Below, piece by piece: positions 37,650 through 47,128 of a DNA stretch of 64,000 nt. The stretch is from the NCBI GenBank assembly GCA_006218025.1, contig VBWA01000042.1, forward strand, positions 44,560 to 108,559. Reading direction: 5' to 3'. A model generated the notes under the pieces. The model searched no databases. It worked only from the letters and a program-made list of their open reading frames with translations, and was not told the DNA's origin. Origin of the DNA: Rhodocyclaceae bacterium (GTDB lineage Bacteria > Pseudomonadota > Gammaproteobacteria > Burkholderiales > Rhodocyclaceae). Positions within the stretch are counted from its first letter, which is position 1. The number at the start of each line of letters is the position of its first letter. The translations under genes were made by a program, and so were the position numbers.

Positions 37650-37867
37650 ACACGATAATCGACGGACGCGACATGCAACCGCCGGAGCCGATGGAGCGGA
37701 CTCTGGAGGCACTGGATACGCTTGGCGAGGGCGATGAGGTGCTGCTGCTGCTGTATTGCCAGCCGCATCCGCTGTTCAGCATCCTGAGACAGAACGGCTA
37801 CACCTGGAGCGAAGAATCCCGCGCCGACGGAACGCGCGAGATCAGGATTCGCAAGCAACTCGGCTGA
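37646..37867 (+). CDS. DUF2249-domain protein
   Basis: A 73-aa protein beginning MNTIIDGRDMQPPEPMERTL, with the DUF2249 sequence QPHPLFSILRQNGYTWSEES. It overlaps the hemerythrin stop (ATGA). DUF2249 domains are linked to NO-related electron transfer, but the biochemical role is not established. Confidence 0.82.
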   Translation: MNTIIDGRDMQPPEPMERTLEALDTLGEGDEVLLLLYCQPHPLFSILRQNGYTWSEESRADGTREIRIRKQLG

Positions 37868-37880
37868 AGCCGCCGATCGG

Positions 37881-39167
37881 ATGCACGCCAGCCTTTCATT
37901 CGATCAGGCGCCTCCCATTTCGGTGCCGTATCGCTTTTTTCTGGTGGCGCCGTGGTTCGGCGTGATGGCCGGAATTCTCCTGGCGTGGTCGGGCAGTGAT
38001 GCCTTTGTTTCAAGGTGGACTCCAGAGGCTCTGGCGCTGACCCATCTGATTGCTCTGGGCTTCATGCTCCAGGCCATGTGCGGGGCGCTGTTTCAGTTCA
38101 TACCGGTTGCGGTGGGCGGCAATGTCTGGCGCCCGAAACTGGTCGCCAATACGGTGCAACCGCTCTTGCTGCTGGCCACGCTGCTGCTTGTTGCCGGCTT
38201 CCTGTTCAGCCGCCCCGGACTGTTGTCCGCCGCCGTCCCGTTTTTTCTGCTGGCATTGGGCGGTTTCGTCATGGTGGTTGCACTGGCGTTGTGGCGAACG
38301 CCAGCAACCGGCATGACCTTGTGGGCGATGCGTATGGCGATCGGGGGCCTGGCGGTCACGGTACTGCTGGGTTCGCTGCTGGCCGAGGCGCTGGCGTACG
38401 GTCTCGCCGTGCCGATTGTCGAGCTGACCAATGTTCATCTGGTCTGGGGCCTCGGCGGCTGGGCACTGATGTTGCTGGCGGGCGTGTCCTATCATGTCGT
38501 GCCGATGTTCCAGCTGACGAAACCCTATCCGCTCTGGTTTACCCGCTGGTTCGGGCCTTTGCTTCTGCTGCTGCTTCTCGCCTGGTCGCTGCGGCTCTTT
38601 CTCGACCTTTCGCGGTGGTCGATGCTGGTCACGCTGCCCCTGCTGGCGATTCTCTCGGTCTATGCGGGATTGACTTTGTGGCTGCAATACACGCGCCGCA
38701 GAAAAATCCATGACGCGACGTCGTTGTACTTTCGTGTTGCCATGGTGTCCATGCTGATCTTGGCCATTTCCGGCGCGGCGTTTGTGCTGTGGCCCGCCCT
38801 GGGTGCCGACCCGCGATCCGTGGTTTGGCTGGGCATACTGGCCTTCGCCGGTGTATTCGTTTCCGCCATCAGCGGCATGATGTACAAGATCGTACCCTTC
38901 CTCAACTGGCTGCATCTGCAGCGACTGGGCGGCCCCATATCGGCTGTGCCCAACATGAAGAAGATGATCCCCGCCGAGGCCATGACCGGCCAGTTGCGCC
39001 TGCATGTGCTCGCTGTCGTGCTGCTGCTGGCCGCTGTTTGGCAACCCGGGCTGACCCGGCTGGCCGGTCTGACCCTGGCCGCTTCGTGCGCCTGGCTGGG
39101 ATGGAATCTGGTGGGTTCAGTTAGGCGCTACCAGGGCTTCAGAGATCAAATTCGCGCAGCCGCCTGA
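37881..39167 (+). CDS. Polytopic membrane protein, NnrS/oxidase-subunit-like
   Basis: A 428-aa protein with about 12 membrane helices. Conserved His residues sit in helices as in heme-copper or NnrS proteins: LTHLIALGFMLQAM, TNVHLVWGLGGWAL, SYHVVPMFQLT and YKIVPFLNWLHLQ. It follows the DUF2249 gene by 13 bases and is near NnrS and a Dnr-type regulator, so it is probably part of an NO or nitrogen-oxide response. No direct enzymatic function can be assigned. Confidence 0.75.
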   Translation: MHASLSFDQAPPISVPYRFFLVAPWFGVMAGILLAWSGSDAFVSRWTPEALALTHLIALGFMLQAMCGALFQFIPVAVGGNVWRPKLVANTVQPLLLLATLLLVAGFLFSRPGLLSAAVPFFLLALGGFVMVVALALWRTPATGMTLWAMRMAIGGLAVTVLLGSLLAEALAYGLAVPIVELTNVHLVWGLGGWALMLLAGVSYHVVPMFQLTKPYPLWFTRWFGPLLLLLLLAWSLRLFLDLSRWSMLVTLPLLAILSVYAGLTLWLQYTRRRKIHDATSLYFRVAMVSMLILAISGAAFVLWPALGADPRSVVWLGILAFAGVFVSAISGMMYKIVPFLNWLHLQRLGGPISAVPNMKKMIPAEAMTGQLRLHVLAVVLLLAAVWQPGLTRLAGLTLAASCAWLGWNLVGSVRRYQGFRDQIRAAA

Positions 39168-39834
39168 CATCGTTGATGGTGATTTGTTTGCCGCTCACGC
39201 TGATCAGTCCATCGCCCGAGAGATCGTGAAAAATTCGCGAGAGGGTTTCCGGCGTCAGATTCAGGCGCGAGGCAATCACCTGTTTCGAGGTCGGCAGCGA
39301 TATTTCGAACGAGCCCTCGCAGGGCCCGTCCACCTGCGGGCAATGCTGCAGCAGATAGCCGACCACGCGCTGTGCAGACGAACGCAAGGAATATGTTTCG
39401 ACATCCTCCACCAGCGAGTGCAGCCGCATCGAAAGTCCTGCCAGCATGCGCCGGGCGAACAGCGGGTCCCGTTCCAGGAGTTCGAATACGGTGGTACTGG
39501 CGATGTGCAGCAGCAGGCTGTCGACCAAACCTTCGGCGAAAACCGGGTAGGGGCGATCCATGAACATCACGGCTTCGCCAAAGCTCTGCCGCGGCCCCAG
39601 TATCTGCACCACCTTTTCATTGCCTTGCGAGGACGGAAACGCCAGCTTGATCTGGCCGAACACGACGACGAAGAATCCCTTCGCCGGGTCGCCTTTCTGG
39701 AACAGCATTTCGCCCTTGGCAAGTCGGCGCTCGCGACACGCCGTTTCGAGGGCGGCAATCTGCTCGGGGGCGAGTTCCTGGAACAGCGGCAGGCGGGAAA
39801 GAATTTGCGGAATGTCGAGTCGGGTTTCGTGCAT
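39139..39834 (-). CDS. Dnr/NnrR-type Crp-family regulator
   Basis: A 231-aa Crp/Fnr protein starting MHETRLDIPQILSRLPLFQE without the N-terminal cysteines of FNR. This is the Dnr/NnrR pattern, in which heme senses NO. The recognition helix SKQVIASRLNLTPETLSRIF carries E-T-L-S-R, so it should bind the same TTGAC/T-N4-A/GTCAA boxes as FNR. Its 3' end overlaps the convergent membrane-protein gene by 29 bases. It is divergent from nnrS. Confidence 0.85.
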   Translation of the reverse strand: MHETRLDIPQILSRLPLFQELAPEQIAALETACRERRLAKGEMLFQKGDPAKGFFVVVFGQIKLAFPSSQGNEKVVQILGPRQSFGEAVMFMDRPYPVFAEGLVDSLLLHIASTTVFELLERDPLFARRMLAGLSMRLHSLVEDVETYSLRSSAQRVVGYLLQHCPQVDGPCEGSFEISLPTSKQVIASRLNLTPETLSRIFHDLSGDGLISVSGKQITINDVRRLREFDL

Positions 39835-39896
39835 GGGAATACTCTCGGTTGGTCGGTAGAACCTTACCATGCCTCGCCTCGGCGGCGATACCCATA

Positions 39897-41105
39897 ATGT
39901 TTATACCTGTATTATTTACCGCACCCCACCGGGTCATGTTTCTGTCCGGCGTCTTCCAGGCGGTGGCGGTCATGGCGTTCTGGTCCGTCGAAGTGGGCGG
40001 GCGTTACGCAGGGCTCTGGCCGCTGCCGGGCTGGCCGTTGTTGACGCTGTTTCCTGCGCCGGCGCTGCATGCGCTGCTGATTGCTTGCGGAGTGTTTCCA
40101 TTCTTTATCTTCGGCTTCATTTTTACCGCCGGACCGCGCTGGCAGGGGGCCGGCGAATTGTCGCAGCGCGACTATCTGCCTGCCTTCGCCTTGCTGGCCT
40201 GCGGCTGGCTGCTGGTCTGGGCGGCGTTGCTGCTGCCGCAACTGTTGGTCGCGGGTCTGGCACTGGCACTGGGCGGCTGGATTGCCGTGGCCTTGACGCT
40301 TACCCGCATTGCCTTGCATCGGGCAACGGATCGGGAGCATATCGTCTGCGTCGCAATCGCGGTCTGGCTTGGTGCGGCAGGACTCGGCTCTTTTTTGGTC
40401 TTCGCAGCGGGCGGCGGGATGCCGTGGGTTCGCCTCGGGATTGCGCTGGCGGTCTGGGGTTTCCTGCTGCCGGTTTTCCTTGCCGTGACGCATCGGATGC
40501 TGCCTTTCTTTACCTCGTCCGCCGTGCGGGGCTATGTCGTTCACCGCCCGGCATGGGCATTGCGTGTCCTGCTTGGGGCCAGCCTGGCCCATGGCGCGTT
40601 GACGTTTCTGGAGCAGCCGACCTGGCTTGCAGACCTGCCGGCCATGGGTGTCGCAGGCCGCTTGACCTGGACCTGGTGGAGCCGCGCGGCAATGGCGAAC
40701 CGCATGCTGTCGGTCCTGCATGTTGCCTTTGCCTGGCTGGGGCCGGCGTTTGGCTTGTCGGCCTTGCAGAGTCTGTTGCGAGACGCGATGCCGGGGTTTC
40801 TGGGCCAGGCGCCGCTGCATGCGCTGACCCTCGGCTTCTTCGCCTCGATGTTGCTCGGCATGGTTTCGCGTGTGACGCTGGGGCATTCTGGCCGACCGGT
40901 CGCCGCCGACAATGTCATGTGGCGGGCGTATCTCATGATGCAGGCGGCGGCGGTGCTGCGGGTGGTCAGCGAATTGCCCGCACTACCCGGCCGGTACCCG
41001 CTGATGTGGCTGTCGTCGCTGCTGTGGCTGGGCGCCTTCGCGCTGTGGGCCTGGCGCTATGCGCCAGCCTGCTGGCGTCCGCGTGAGGATGGCGAGGCGC
41101 GCTAG
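39897..41105 (+). CDS. nnrS: NnrS family heme-copper membrane protein
   Basis: A 402-aa protein with about 12 helices. The NnrS pattern is visible: FIFGFIFTAGPRW near the N-terminus, AVTHRMLPFFTSSAV in the middle and HALTLGFFASMLLGMVSRVTLGHSGRP near the C-terminus. NnrS lowers NO stress. It is divergent from a Dnr-type regulator and overlaps the SirB2 gene. Confidence 0.9.
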   Translation: MFIPVLFTAPHRVMFLSGVFQAVAVMAFWSVEVGGRYAGLWPLPGWPLLTLFPAPALHALLIACGVFPFFIFGFIFTAGPRWQGAGELSQRDYLPAFALLACGWLLVWAALLLPQLLVAGLALALGGWIAVALTLTRIALHRATDREHIVCVAIAVWLGAAGLGSFLVFAAGGGMPWVRLGIALAVWGFLLPVFLAVTHRMLPFFTSSAVRGYVVHRPAWALRVLLGASLAHGALTFLEQPTWLADLPAMGVAGRLTWTWWSRAAMANRMLSVLHVAFAWLGPAFGLSALQSLLRDAMPGFLGQAPLHALTLGFFASMLLGMVSRVTLGHSGRPVAADNVMWRAYLMMQAAAVLRVVSELPALPGRYPLMWLSSLLWLGAFALWAWRYAPACWRPREDGEAR

Positions 41106-41515
41106 TGACGATGTATACCCTGGTCAAATACGTGCATGTGACGACCGTGGTTCTGAGCCTGACCGGGTTCTTTCTGCGCGGCATCCTGATGATGCGCGAG
41201 TCGCCATTGCTAGGCGCGCGCTGGCTCAAGGTGCTGCCTCACATCAACGACACCGCCCTGTTGGCTGCGGCCTTGTCGCTGGCCGCGATGTCCGGCCAGT
41301 ATCCGTTTGTGGTCGGCTGGGTTACCGCGAAGGTGCTGGGGGTGATTGCCTACATCATTCTTGGCGCACTGGCGCTGCGCGACGCGAGCACGCGGAAGAT
41401 GCGCATTGCCTGCTGGCTGGCTTCGATGGCGGTGTTCGGCTGGATCGTGTCGGTGGCGCTGAGCCGGCAGCCGGCAGGCTTTCTCGCTGCCTTCTTCCCG
41501 GCGGTCGGGACTTAA
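41105..41515 (+). CDS. SirB2-family membrane protein
   Basis: A 136-aa protein with four membrane helices and conserved His (KYVHVTTVVLSLTGF, LPHINDTALL). It starts with GTG overlapping the nnrS stop (an ATG at 41111 is an alternative), so the two are translationally coupled. The family is often next to NnrS; biochemical function is unknown. Confidence 0.83.
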   Translation: MTMYTLVKYVHVTTVVLSLTGFFLRGILMMRESPLLGARWLKVLPHINDTALLAAALSLAAMSGQYPFVVGWVTAKVLGVIAYIILGALALRDASTRKMRIACWLASMAVFGWIVSVALSRQPAGFLAAFFPAVGT

Positions 41516-42270
41516 CCGATACGACCGTCGGAGGGCGCCAGCAGGGCCTTCAGCCGCGGAATATCGAGTATCCGGATGTGCTTTTGCTGCACCGAAATCA
41601 GGCCTTCGTCCTGAAAGCGGGAGAAGGCCCGGCTCACGGTTTCAAGCTTGAGGCCGAGATAGGAGCCGATTTCCTCGCGCGTCATTCGCAGGTGAAACTC
41701 GGCCGGGGAGTAGCCGCGAGCGGTGAAGCGCTGCGAAAGGTTGAGCAGGAAGGCGGCCAGGCGCTCTTCCGCGCGCATGGTGCCGAGCAGCATCATGACG
41801 CCGTGGTCACGCACGATCTCGCGGCTCATGACCTTGTGCAGGTGATGCTGCAGGGAACGAATCTCGCTGGAAAGCATCTCCAGTTCGGTAAATGGAATCA
41901 GGCAGACTTCGCTGTCTTCCAGCGCCACGGCATTGCAGGTGTGCACCTCGGTGCTGATGCCGTCCATCCCGAGAATTTCCCCGGCCATCTGGAAGCCGGT
42001 GACCTGATCGCGGCCATCTTCGGTCAGCACATCGGTCTTGAAGAAGCCTGCCTTGACGGCAAAGATCGACTCGAATGCATCGCCGGCGCGATACAGATGC
42101 TGGCCGCGCTTCAGCTTGCGTCCGCCGCCGATCAGGTTGTCGAGGCGGCCCATGTCGCTTTCCGAAAGGCCGAATGGCAGGCACAGCTCCCTCAGGTTGC
42201 ACTCCGAACAGGCGACCTTGAGTCCCGGGGTGATGAGCGGGATTACATTTTGCTTGACGTTTGCATGCAC
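41512..42270 (-). CDS. FNR/Anr oxygen-sensing regulator (second copy)
   Basis: A 252-aa FNR protein with CSECNLRELC near residues 21-30 and Cys in EDSEVCLIPFTELE, giving the full [4Fe-4S] ligand set. The recognition helix TREEIGSYLGLKLETVSRAF has the FNR E-T-V-S-R. It is divergent from hemN with a shared FNR box, the classical anr/fnr-hemN layout. It probably controls the cbb3, hemN, uspA and cld boxes. The window therefore has two FNR-type and one Dnr-type regulators. Confidence 0.92.
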   Translation of the reverse strand: MHANVKQNVIPLITPGLKVACSECNLRELCLPFGLSESDMGRLDNLIGGGRKLKRGQHLYRAGDAFESIFAVKAGFFKTDVLTEDGRDQVTGFQMAGEILGMDGISTEVHTCNAVALEDSEVCLIPFTELEMLSSEIRSLQHHLHKVMSREIVRDHGVMMLLGTMRAEERLAAFLLNLSQRFTARGYSPAEFHLRMTREEIGSYLGLKLETVSRAFSRFQDEGLISVQQKHIRILDIPRLKALLAPSDGRIG

Positions 42271-42302
42271 GCTGCTTGAATTACCCGGCGAGGGGTACCC
42301 CT

Positions 42303-42316
42303 TTGATCTGTGTCAA
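42303..42316. promoter_or_regulatory. FNR box between fnr and hemN
   Basis: TTGATCTGTGTCAA differs from the consensus by one base. Spacing suits activation of hemN (start near 42351) and autoregulation of the fnr gene. Confidence 0.7.
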
Positions 42317-42398
42317 CCCGACTTCCGGGTGATTGCGGCATTCTGCAATGCTTGCGCAAACATGCTGCCGCCTGCCGCATCTTTTGAACCTTCTGCCA

Positions 42399-43787
42399 AT
42401 GGACTATCAGGAACTGATCTTCGACCCCGAGGTCATTCGTCGCTTCGATGTAAACGGGCCAAGATATACATCTTATCCAACTGCCGATCGCTTTGTCGAA
42501 GCCTTCGGCGCCGACGATTATGTGCGCTGGCTCGGCCAGAGGACGGTGGGCGGCATAGGCCGACCTTTGTCATTATACGTCCACATCCCTTTCTGCAACA
42601 CCATCTGCTACTACTGCGCCTGCAACAAGATCATCACCAAGGACCATGGGCGTTCTGCCAAGTACATCAAGTACTTGGGCAAGGAAATCGCGATGCAGGA
42701 AGCGGCGCTGGACGGCAGTCGCGACGTGGTCCAGTTGCACTTCGGCGGCGGTACGCCGACCTTCCTCTCGCACGACGAAATGCGCCGGCTGATGGACATC
42801 ATCCGCCAGCATTTCCGTTTGCTGCCCGGCGGTGAGTATTCGATCGAGGTCGATCCGCGCAAGGTCGATCGCGAAACGGTGAAACTGCTCGGCGAGTTGG
42901 GATTCAACCGCATGAGCGTCGGCGTGCAGGATTTTGCGCCCGATGTGCAGGTGGCCGTGAATCGCGTGCAGACTCTGGAAGAAACCAAGCTGGTCATCGA
43001 TGCGGCACGCGAGTTCGGCTTCAAGTCCGTCTCGGTCGACTTGATCTACGGGCTGCCGAAGCAAAACGTGATCAGCTTCAACCATACGCTGGACGAAATC
43101 ATCAAGCTCGATCCGGATCGCCTGTCCATCTACAACTATGCGCACCTGCCGAGCCTGGCCAAGCCGCAGCGCCGTATCAATGAAGCCGATCTGCCGTCGC
43201 CCGATGCGCGCTTGCAGATTCTGCAATTGGCGATCCGCCGCCTGACCGACGCGGGCTACGTCTTCATCGGCATGGATCACTTCGCCAAGCCGGACGACGA
43301 GCTTGCCGTGGCACAGCGCCAAGGCCGCCTGCATCGCAATTTCCAGGGCTATTCGACGCACGCCGAAGCCGACCTGATGGCTTTCGGTGTTTCCGCCATC
43401 GGCAAGGTGGGGCCCAGCTACTGCCAGAACGTGCGGACGCTGGACGAGTACTACGACCGCCTCGACCAAGGCGTGCTGCCGGTTTTCCGCGGCATCGAGC
43501 TGAATGCCGACGATCTGCTGCGTCGCAGCATCATTCAGGCGCTGATGTGTCACTTCGAGCTTTCCATCGAATCCATCGAGATCGCCCACCTGATCGACTT
43601 CAAGTCCTATTTTGCCGGCGAACTGCTTGACCTTAAGGAAATGGAGCAGGGCGGCCTGCTCACCATCGACGACCAATGGCTCAGTGTCCTGCCGCGCGGT
43701 CGCTTGCTGGTGCGTGCCATCGCCATGGCCTTCGACCGCTATCTGCGCACCGACCGCGAGCGCGTCCGCTATTCCAAAGTCATCTGA
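42399..43787 (+). CDS. hemN: Oxygen-independent coproporphyrinogen III oxidase HemN
   Basis: A 462-aa radical-SAM enzyme. The cluster motif is HIPFCNTICYYCACNK (C-x3-C-x2-C), followed by the GGGTPTFL glycine motif. The N-terminal RYTSYPTADRF is the HemN signature. It decarboxylates coproporphyrinogen III without O2, which supplies heme for the cytochromes encoded here. The ATG at 42399 matches family starts. An FNR box lies upstream. Confidence 0.95.
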   Translation: MDYQELIFDPEVIRRFDVNGPRYTSYPTADRFVEAFGADDYVRWLGQRTVGGIGRPLSLYVHIPFCNTICYYCACNKIITKDHGRSAKYIKYLGKEIAMQEAALDGSRDVVQLHFGGGTPTFLSHDEMRRLMDIIRQHFRLLPGGEYSIEVDPRKVDRETVKLLGELGFNRMSVGVQDFAPDVQVAVNRVQTLEETKLVIDAAREFGFKSVSVDLIYGLPKQNVISFNHTLDEIIKLDPDRLSIYNYAHLPSLAKPQRRINEADLPSPDARLQILQLAIRRLTDAGYVFIGMDHFAKPDDELAVAQRQGRLHRNFQGYSTHAEADLMAFGVSAIGKVGPSYCQNVRTLDEYYDRLDQGVLPVFRGIELNADDLLRRSIIQALMCHFELSIESIEIAHLIDFKSYFAGELLDLKEMEQGGLLTIDDQWLSVLPRGRLLVRAIAMAFDRYLRTDRERVRYSKVI

Positions 43788-43804
43788 TCGCGGCAGGCGA
43801 CCAG

Positions 43805-44512
43805 GTGCCTGACAGCGGCTTTCTTGCGGTATTCCTGATCGGCCTTCTGGGCGGCGTGCATTGCGCCGGAATGTGCGGCGGCATCGTTTCCGCACTCACC
43901 CTGCAAATTCCCGGACAGGCCGGCACTATCGGTCCGGCCTGGACCATCCATCTCGCCTACAACCTCGGCCGCATCGGCAGCTATGCCGTTGCCGGCGCCC
44001 TGATGGGCGCGCTGGGCAGCCTCGGCCTGCTGCTCGACAACGTGCTGCCGGTGCAGATGGTCCTGTATGTCGCGGCCAACCTGATGATGGTGGCGCTCGG
44101 CCTCTATCTCACCGGATTGACACAGACGCTGGCGTTTACCGAGCGCGCCGGCCAATGGCTGTGGCGGCGCGTGCAACCTGCGACGAAGCGCTTTCTTCCG
44201 GTGCGCGGTGTGGCCCAGGCCTTCCCGCTGGGCATGCTCTGGGGCTGGCTGCCCTGCGGCCTGGTCTATAGCGTGCTGACGATGGCGATACTGTCCGGCA
44301 GCGCGGCCCGTGGCGCCGCGATCATGCTGGTCTTCGGCCTCGGTACGCTGCCCAACCTGATGCTCGCTGGCTTGCTGCTGGTTCGCTTCCGCGACGTGGT
44401 TCAGGGCCGTGGGCTGCGCCTGGGTTCGGGCTTGATCGTGCTGAGCTTCGGTCTCTGGGGTCTGTTCAACGCGGCGGCACTGGGCGGTAGGCTCTGGCAG
44501 GGAGTTGTCTGA
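43805..44512 (+). CDS. TauE/SafE-like membrane protein of cbb3 biogenesis context
   Basis: A 235-aa protein with about six helices, starting from GTG at 43805. The motifs GLLGGVHCAGMCGGIVSAL and WGWLPCGLVYSVL (paired Cys/Met) are typical of the sulfite exporter TauE/SafE-like proteins found beside ccoI and hemN, which are thought to take part in copper or heme export steps. It lies 18 bases after hemN. The function is inferred from context only. Confidence 0.78.
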   Translation: MPDSGFLAVFLIGLLGGVHCAGMCGGIVSALTLQIPGQAGTIGPAWTIHLAYNLGRIGSYAVAGALMGALGSLGLLLDNVLPVQMVLYVAANLMMVALGLYLTGLTQTLAFTERAGQWLWRRVQPATKRFLPVRGVAQAFPLGMLWGWLPCGLVYSVLTMAILSGSAARGAAIMLVFGLGTLPNLMLAGLLLVRFRDVVQGRGLRLGSGLIVLSFGLWGLFNAAALGGRLWQGVV

Positions 44513-44521
44513 CCGGTCCCC

Positions 44522-44544
44522 AAAGTCGGCGCTGGCGGGACGGC
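44522..44544 (+). repeat. Dispersed 24-nt repeat, copy 4
   Basis: AAAGTCGGCGCTGGCGGGAC plus GGC lies between the TauE-like gene and copA. It matches the family core over its first 13 bases after AAA. Confidence 0.6.
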
Positions 44545-44613
44545 ACCACGGTTCGCCCCAGGAACGTGAAACTTGCGACGAGGGGTGCGGAGTCGCATAA
44601 TTAGCGTTTCCTA

Positions 44614-46848
44614 ATGTCCACGCGGATGGATAGCATGAACGCACCGCAGGACCCCGCCGGAAATAACTGCGAAACCGTCGAGCTGGCGCTTGGCGGCATG
44701 ACGTGTGCGGCCTGCGCGACGCGCATCGAGAAGCAGCTCAACAAGCTGCCCGGTGTCGAGGCCGCGGTGAATCTGGCCGCCGAGCGAGCCCATGTGCGCT
44801 ACATGCCCGGCGAAGTTGATGTCGGCAGGCTGATCGCCACGGTGGTGAAGACCGGTTTCACTGCCGATGTTTCCACCGCCGATACGCGCGCCGCAGAGAA
44901 GGCGCAGAAGCTAGCCCTCTATCGCGACGAGCTGCGGCGATTCTGGATCTCGGCCGCGCTAACCTTGCCGCTGGTGGCGCAGATGGCCTTCATGTTCGGC
45001 TCCGGGGCGCATGACGATGTGCTGCCACGCTGGCTGCAGCTGCTGTTGGCCACACCCGTGCAGTTCTGGATCGGCTGGCGTTTCTACGTCGGCGGCTTCA
45101 ACGCCATACGCGGTGGTGCCGGCAACATGGATGTGCTGGTGGCCCTGGGCACCAGCATGGCTTGGGCCTACAGCTTCGTCGTCACGGTGTGGGACCTGCA
45201 TCACCAGCACGTCTATTTCGAGGCCTCCGCCACGGTCATCACGCTGGTGCTGCTGGGCAAGATTCTCGAAGCGCGGGCCAAGGCCAAGACTTCTGCCGCC
45301 ATCGAGGCGCTGGCCAAGCTGCAGCCGCAGACGGCGCGCGTCGAGCGTCGCAGTGGCGAGACCGTCGAGCTGGTCGATGTCGCGGTGGCCACGCTGATTC
45401 CCGGCGACGTTTTCGTCGTCCGCGCCGGCGAGGCGATGCCGGTGGATGGCGAGGTCATCGAAGGCGCATCGTCGGCCAACGAATCCATGCTGACCGGCGA
45501 GAGCCTGCCGGTCACCAAAGCCGCGGGCGACCGCGTCTTCGCCGCGACGATCAATGGCGACGGCCTGCTGCGTTGCCGCGCCACGGGCGTCGGCAGCCAC
45601 ACGCTGCTGGCCGGCATTATTCGCCTGGTCGAAGAGGCGCAGGGTTCGAAGGCGCCGGTGCAGCGTCTGGCCGACAAGGTGGCGGCGATCTTCGTACCGG
45701 TGGTGACCGTGATAGCGCTGCTGACCTTCGTCGCGTGGTGGGCGCTGGCCGGCGACTTTACGCAGGCGCTGGTGAATGCGGTGGCGGTGCTGGTGATCGC
45801 CTGTCCCTGCGCGCTGGGACTGGCGACGCCGACGGCGATCATGGTCGGCACCGGACAGGGTGCCAAGGCCGGCGTGCTGATCCGCAATGCGGTGGCGCTG
45901 GAACTCGCGGAGAAACTCAAGGTGCTGGTGGTCGACAAGACCGGCACGTTGACCGAGGGCCGGCCGGAGGTCACTGATGTCGTGAAAGTCGGCGCTGGCG
46001 ATACGGCGGTTCTGCTGCAACTCGCGGCCAGCCTGGAACAGGGCTCGACGCATCCGCTCGCCGCGGCCATCGTGGCGCGCGCCAAGGCCGACGGACTCGC
46101 GCTGGCGACACCGCAGAACGTCGTGACGACGGCGGGCAGGGGCCTTCTGGGAGAAGTCGACGGCCGCCGCGTACGGCTCGGCTCCGTGACATGGATGAAG
46201 GAACAGGGCTGGTCAGCGTCCGCGGCCGAAGCACTGGCGCAGGCCGGCCGCAGCGTCGTCGCGGTGGTGGCGGATGACGAGCTACTCGGCTTCATCGGCA
46301 TCGCCGATCCGCTGCGCACGACGTCGCGCGCGGCCGTCGCACGTTTGAACCGTCTCGGCATCGAGGTGGTCATGCTCACCGGCGACAACGCCGGCACCGC
46401 CCAGGCTGTTGCCCGGCAGGCCGGCATCGAGCATTTCGAGGCCGAGGTATTGCCGGGCGACAAGGCGGCGGCGGTGAACAAACTCAAGGGCGCCGGCCGC
46501 CTGGTCGGCATGGCCGGCGACGGCATCAACGACGCGCCGGCGCTGGCCGCGGCCGACGTCAGCTTCGCCATGGCGGCGGGGTCGGACGTCGCGATGCAGG
46601 CCGCCGACGTGACGCTGATGCGCGACGACCTCGCCGGCGTCGCCGATGCGATTTCGCTCTCGCGCGCGACGCTGTCGAAGATACGGCAAAATCTGTTCTT
46701 CGCCTTCATCTACAACGTGCTCGGCATTCCGCTGGCGGCGCTGGGCATGTTGAACCCGGTGATCGCCGGTGCGGCGATGGCGATGAGTTCGGTCTCGGTG
46801 GTGAGCAACTCCCTGCTCCTGAGAAACTGGAAAGCAAACAAGGACTGA
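44614..46848 (+). CDS. copA: Copper-exporting P-type ATPase CopA
   Basis: A 744-aa P1B-1 ATPase. One N-terminal HMA domain has [16 protein letters not shown]; the membrane motif is [11 protein letters not shown], the phosphorylation site DKTGTLTEG and the hinge [14 protein letters not shown] and MSS motifs of Cu(I) ATPases are in the last helices ([23 protein letters not shown]). It exports cytoplasmic Cu(I). copZ follows directly. A copy of the dispersed repeat at 45985-46009 encodes KVGAGDTA within the nucleotide-binding domain. The alternative start is 44635. Confidence 0.95.
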   Translation: MSTRMDSMNAPQDPAGNNCETVELALGGMTCAACATRIEKQLNKLPGVEAAVNLAAERAHVRYMPGEVDVGRLIATVVKTGFTADVSTADTRAAEKAQKLALYRDELRRFWISAALTLPLVAQMAFMFGSGAHDDVLPRWLQLLLATPVQFWIGWRFYVGGFNAIRGGAGNMDVLVALGTSMAWAYSFVVTVWDLHHQHVYFEASATVITLVLLGKILEARAKAKTSAAIEALAKLQPQTARVERRSGETVELVDVAVATLIPGDVFVVRAGEAMPVDGEVIEGASSANESMLTGESLPVTKAAGDRVFAATINGDGLLRCRATGVGSHTLLAGIIRLVEEAQGSKAPVQRLADKVAAIFVPVVTVIALLTFVAWWALAGDFTQALVNAVAVLVIACPCALGLATPTAIMVGTGQGAKAGVLIRNAVALELAEKLKVLVVDKTGTLTEGRPEVTDVVKVGAGDTAVLLQLAASLEQGSTHPLAAAIVARAKADGLALATPQNVVTTAGRGLLGEVDGRRVRLGSVTWMKEQGWSASAAEALAQAGRSVVAVVADDELLGFIGIADPLRTTSRAAVARLNRLGIEVVMLTGDNAGTAQAVARQAGIEHFEAEVLPGDKAAAVNKLKGAGRLVGMAGDGINDAPALAAADVSFAMAAGSDVAMQAADVTLMRDDLAGVADAISLSRATLSKIRQNLFFAFIYNVLGIPLAALGMLNPVIAGAAMAMSSVSVVSNSLLLRNWKANKD
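45985..46009 (+). repeat. Dispersed 24-nt repeat, copy 5 (inside copA)
   Basis: AAAGTCGGCGCTGGCGATAC plus GGCGG is identical to the intergenic copy at 50095 over 23 bases. It is read as KVGAGDTA. Confidence 0.6.
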
Positions 46849-46849
46849 T

Positions 46850-47056
46850 ATGGAAACGACGACGATCAAGGTAGGCGGCATGTCCTGCGGCGGCTGCGTG
46901 AAAAGCGTGACCGGCGTGTTGACGGCGCTCGACGGCGTGGCGAAGGCCGAGGTCTCGCTGGAGCAGAAGCAGGCGGTGGTCGAGTTCGACGCCGCAAAAG
47001 TAACGCGCGACCAGCTCAAGGCCACGATCGAGGACGCGGGCTTCGAGGCCGGCTGA
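46850..47056 (+). CDS. copZ: Copper chaperone CopZ
   Basis: A 68-aa single HMA domain protein with the metal site GGMSCGGCVKSV. It starts one base after the copA stop and delivers Cu(I) to CopA or senses copper. The length is normal. Confidence 0.92.
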   Translation: METTTIKVGGMSCGGCVKSVTGVLTALDGVAKAEVSLEQKQAVVEFDAAKVTRDQLKATIEDAGFEAG

Positions 47057-47078
47057 TCCGGCACAGAGGCTTCTGCTG

Positions 47079-47124
47079 AAAGTCGGCGCTGACGAGACGG
47101 CGATTGCCGTCCCGCCAGCGTCAG
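47079..47124. repeat. Dispersed 24-nt repeat, copy 6, as inverted pair
   Basis: A forward copy (47079-47102) is followed by a partial inverted copy (GCCGTCCCGCCAGCGTCAG, 47106-47124). Together they fold into an imperfect hairpin between the convergent copZ and dps genes and may serve as a bidirectional terminator. Confidence 0.6.
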
Positions 47125-47128
47125 TTCC

